A stretch of 64,000 bases of DNA from Liolophura sinensis (Eukaryota; Mollusca; Polyplacophora; Chitonida; Chitonidae), in contig NW_027018116.1 of NCBI RefSeq assembly GCF_032854445.1, positions 1 through 64,000 on the forward strand, read 5' to 3'. The position numbers and the translations under genes are program-made. Under the pieces are notes generated by a model. That model had not been told where the DNA came from, ran no database searches, and saw nothing but the letters and a program-made list of their open reading frames with translations. Position 1 is the first letter of the stretch, and each line of letters starts with the position of its first letter. Below, piece after piece: positions 63,241 to 64,000 of the stretch.

Positions 63241-64000
63241 AAAAGCACACCATTCGTACATAAAAAACACAATGTACTAGATACAGTCTGCTGTAAAAAG
63301 TACAACTGATCACTGAAACACATCAATAAGGTTCTAATAGATGCGGAATTGGGCCAGGCATCGGCAGCTGTTCAAAAATTGCATATTTCCCTGGTTTCCA
63401 TGGAGTAAGAGCCGTTGCTGGGCACGTGACTATGACATCAATGATCATTCAATTGTGGCTACAGCCAAAAGTAATGGTCGGAGAGCAACGCGGTTTGCAC
63501 CATTCGATTTCTCGTCACAAAATACGTCGGATTAGCCTCTTACCAGCAGCACTGGAACAGTTTTTCCACTTTTGCATTTTTGCCTGGTCTTTTTGTTAAT
63601 GGAAATCGGCTACACTGTACTATGTACCATCGCGACTGGTCATTATTATATTCAACTTTTGACTATAAGTTATGTGCCCTTCTGTAGCCCAGAAGACGTC
63701 AAATTTTTGGGCTAAGCCCATTTAACTCATCCAGCATTTGTCTTACTTCTAAGTCCATGACAATCTCAATGTCTTTATCTACGTGTAGAAAAACCACACC
63801 ATTTGTACATAAAAAACACAAGGTACTAGATACAGTCTGCTGTAAAAAGTACAATTGAACACTGACCCACATCAATAAGGTGCTAAAAGATGCAGAATTG
63901 GGCCAGGCATCGGCAGCTGTTTAAAAAATTGCAAATTTCCCTGGTTTCCATGGAGTAAGAGCCGTTGCTGGGCACGTGACTATGACATCAATGATCATTC

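Larger units (their letters stand above)
62791..63340 (+). repeat. Reference 550-bp satellite monomer
   Basis: A typical full-length monomer, chosen to locate landmarks shared by nearly all units. From the phase start these are: an A-rich segment near +30, a CACGTG box at 62873-62878, the palindrome AATGATCATT at 62890-62899, a CpG-rich core at about 62925-62985, a T-tract region at 63011-63056, a GACGTC palindrome at 63146-63151, the dyad TGGGCTAAGCCCA at 63159-63171 and the dyad TCTACGTGTAGA at 63229-63240. It ends in an A-rich stretch (CATAAAAAACAC) and the spacer ATAAGGTTCTAATAG. By eye I find no convincing internal subrepeat, so 550 bp appears to be the basic unit. The orientation called + is arbitrary. 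Confidence 0.9.
1..64000 (+). repeat. Tandem satellite array, ~550-bp monomer, entire window
   Basis: The same ~550-bp unit repeats head-to-tail from first base to last. Taking ATG of the ATGCGGAATTGG-type motif as phase start, units begin at 520, 1069, 1619, 2169, 2719, 3269, 3821 and so on to 63341 and 63890, giving 115 complete units in 63,370 bp. Most are 549-552 bp; ten are 559-560 bp because of a 9-bp duplication. No unit is inverted and nothing foreign interrupts the array. Monomers differ by scattered substitutions and small indels, and many variants are shared between distant monomers in fixed order, which defines higher-order repeats. GC is about 40%. Such arrays are characteristic of eukaryotic constitutive heterochromatin. 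A centromeric role is possible but not shown. The family is not one I recognise by name. The array continues beyond both window edges. Confidence 0.98.
56742..64000 (+). repeat. Right-domain monomers with a 2,199-bp four-monomer step
   Basis: Units start at 56742, 57292, 57842, 58392, 58941, 59491, 60041, 60591, 61140, 61690, 62240, 62791, 63341 and 63890 (111 bp to the edge). The 3' half of 58392 matches that of 60591 (TATGCACAATCGC, GTCGTTAC, TTTTAACTATACG). The 58941 and 59491 units pair with 61140 and 61690, all at 2,199 bp. The 59491, 60041 and 60591 units also resemble E, F and G at 54544-56192. The 63341 unit resembles H at 56193. Order is less regular than elsewhere. Confidence 0.8.

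Noticed and set aside
62791-63340. CENP-B box
   Set aside because: I searched by eye on both strands for TTCGNNNNANNCGGG. TTCGGTAGCCC and TTCGATTTC fail at required positions.
62791-63340. Internal ~183-bp subrepeats making up the monomer
   Set aside because: The length fits three units, but the thirds show no visible similarity beyond short A- or T-runs and GTAC-type words.
1-64000. CRISPR array
   Set aside because: The period is 550 bp, whole units are homologous, and there are no short direct repeats separated by unique spacers.
1-64000. Ribosomal DNA or another RNA-gene cluster
   Set aside because: I recognise no rRNA, tRNA or snRNA core. The unit is AT-rich and short.
1-64000. Transposable element or LTR insertion
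   Set aside because: Monomer phase is never broken by more than about 10 bp, so nothing of element size is inserted.
1-64000. Telomeric repeats
   Set aside because: No run of TTAGGG, TTTAGGG, TTAGG or similar short telomere units is present.

Overview
The whole 64 kb is one uninterrupted, head-to-tail satellite DNA array. The monomer is about 550 bp (observed 547-560) and about 40% GC. Using the recurring ATGCGGAATTGG-type motif as the phase start, I place 115 complete monomers between 520 and 63889, averaging 551 bp, plus a partial unit at each edge. All copies are on the same strand. I see no protein-coding gene, RNA gene, transposon or other interruption. The open frames present (at most 123 codons) are repeat-borne: the period is usually not a multiple of three, and frames open in one monomer are closed in the next. 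An array this long, with nested higher-order repeats (HORs), points to eukaryotic constitutive heterochromatin such as a centromeric, pericentromeric or subtelomeric block. The sequence does not let me name the organism. CpG is only mildly depleted (about 18 per monomer, observed/expected near 0.8 by hand count), which argues against a genome with strong, long-standing CpG-methylation decay.

The left domain (1 to about 28.6 kb, with an island at about 39.7-42.9 kb) uses monomers marked by GCATATTTCCC, CCATGCTG or CCATGGGG, and TTAACTAACTC. Its main HOR is an 11-monomer unit of 6.05 kb (about 3.8-9.9 kb, repeated at 9.9-15.4 kb) that contains a nested dimer. A second left-domain HOR of 10 monomers (offset about 5,502 bp) relates about 17.6-20.9 kb to 23.1-26.4 kb and contains a nested trimer.

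The right domain (about 28.6-39.7 kb and 42.9-64 kb) is built on a four-monomer HOR, here called A-B-C-D, about 2,212 bp long. A carries a 9-bp tandem duplication (CCCATTTAA twice). B always follows A and always has a broken CACGTG box. C and D have their own private markers. Unequal exchange has produced chimeric monomers (C/A and B/D) and local 2-, 4- and 5-monomer spacings. A block of about 6.2 kb (about 33.5-39.7 kb) recurs at about 50.6-56.8 kb with an unchanged offset of 17,115 bp. A third, partial copy lies at about 46.5-50.6 kb (offset 12,141). The left-to-right domain boundary itself occurs twice (about 26.4-31 kb and 40.2-45 kb), best explained by a tandem duplication of about 14 kb whose junction is the chimeric monomer at 39627. 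The last 7 kb (56.7-64 kb) holds more mixed relatives of the right-domain monomers with another four-monomer offset of 2,199 bp.

The most interesting features are the nested HOR architecture and the regular alternation of intact and broken CACGTG boxes in two independent HOR families, formally like the CENP-B-box alternation of alpha satellite. Several short perfect dyads also stand out, one of them with a freely varying central base. Clusters of single-base indels in a few stretches (about 12.1-14.8, 17.1-19.5, 24.8-25.1 and 28.0-31.3 kb) look like unpolished consensus rather than biology.
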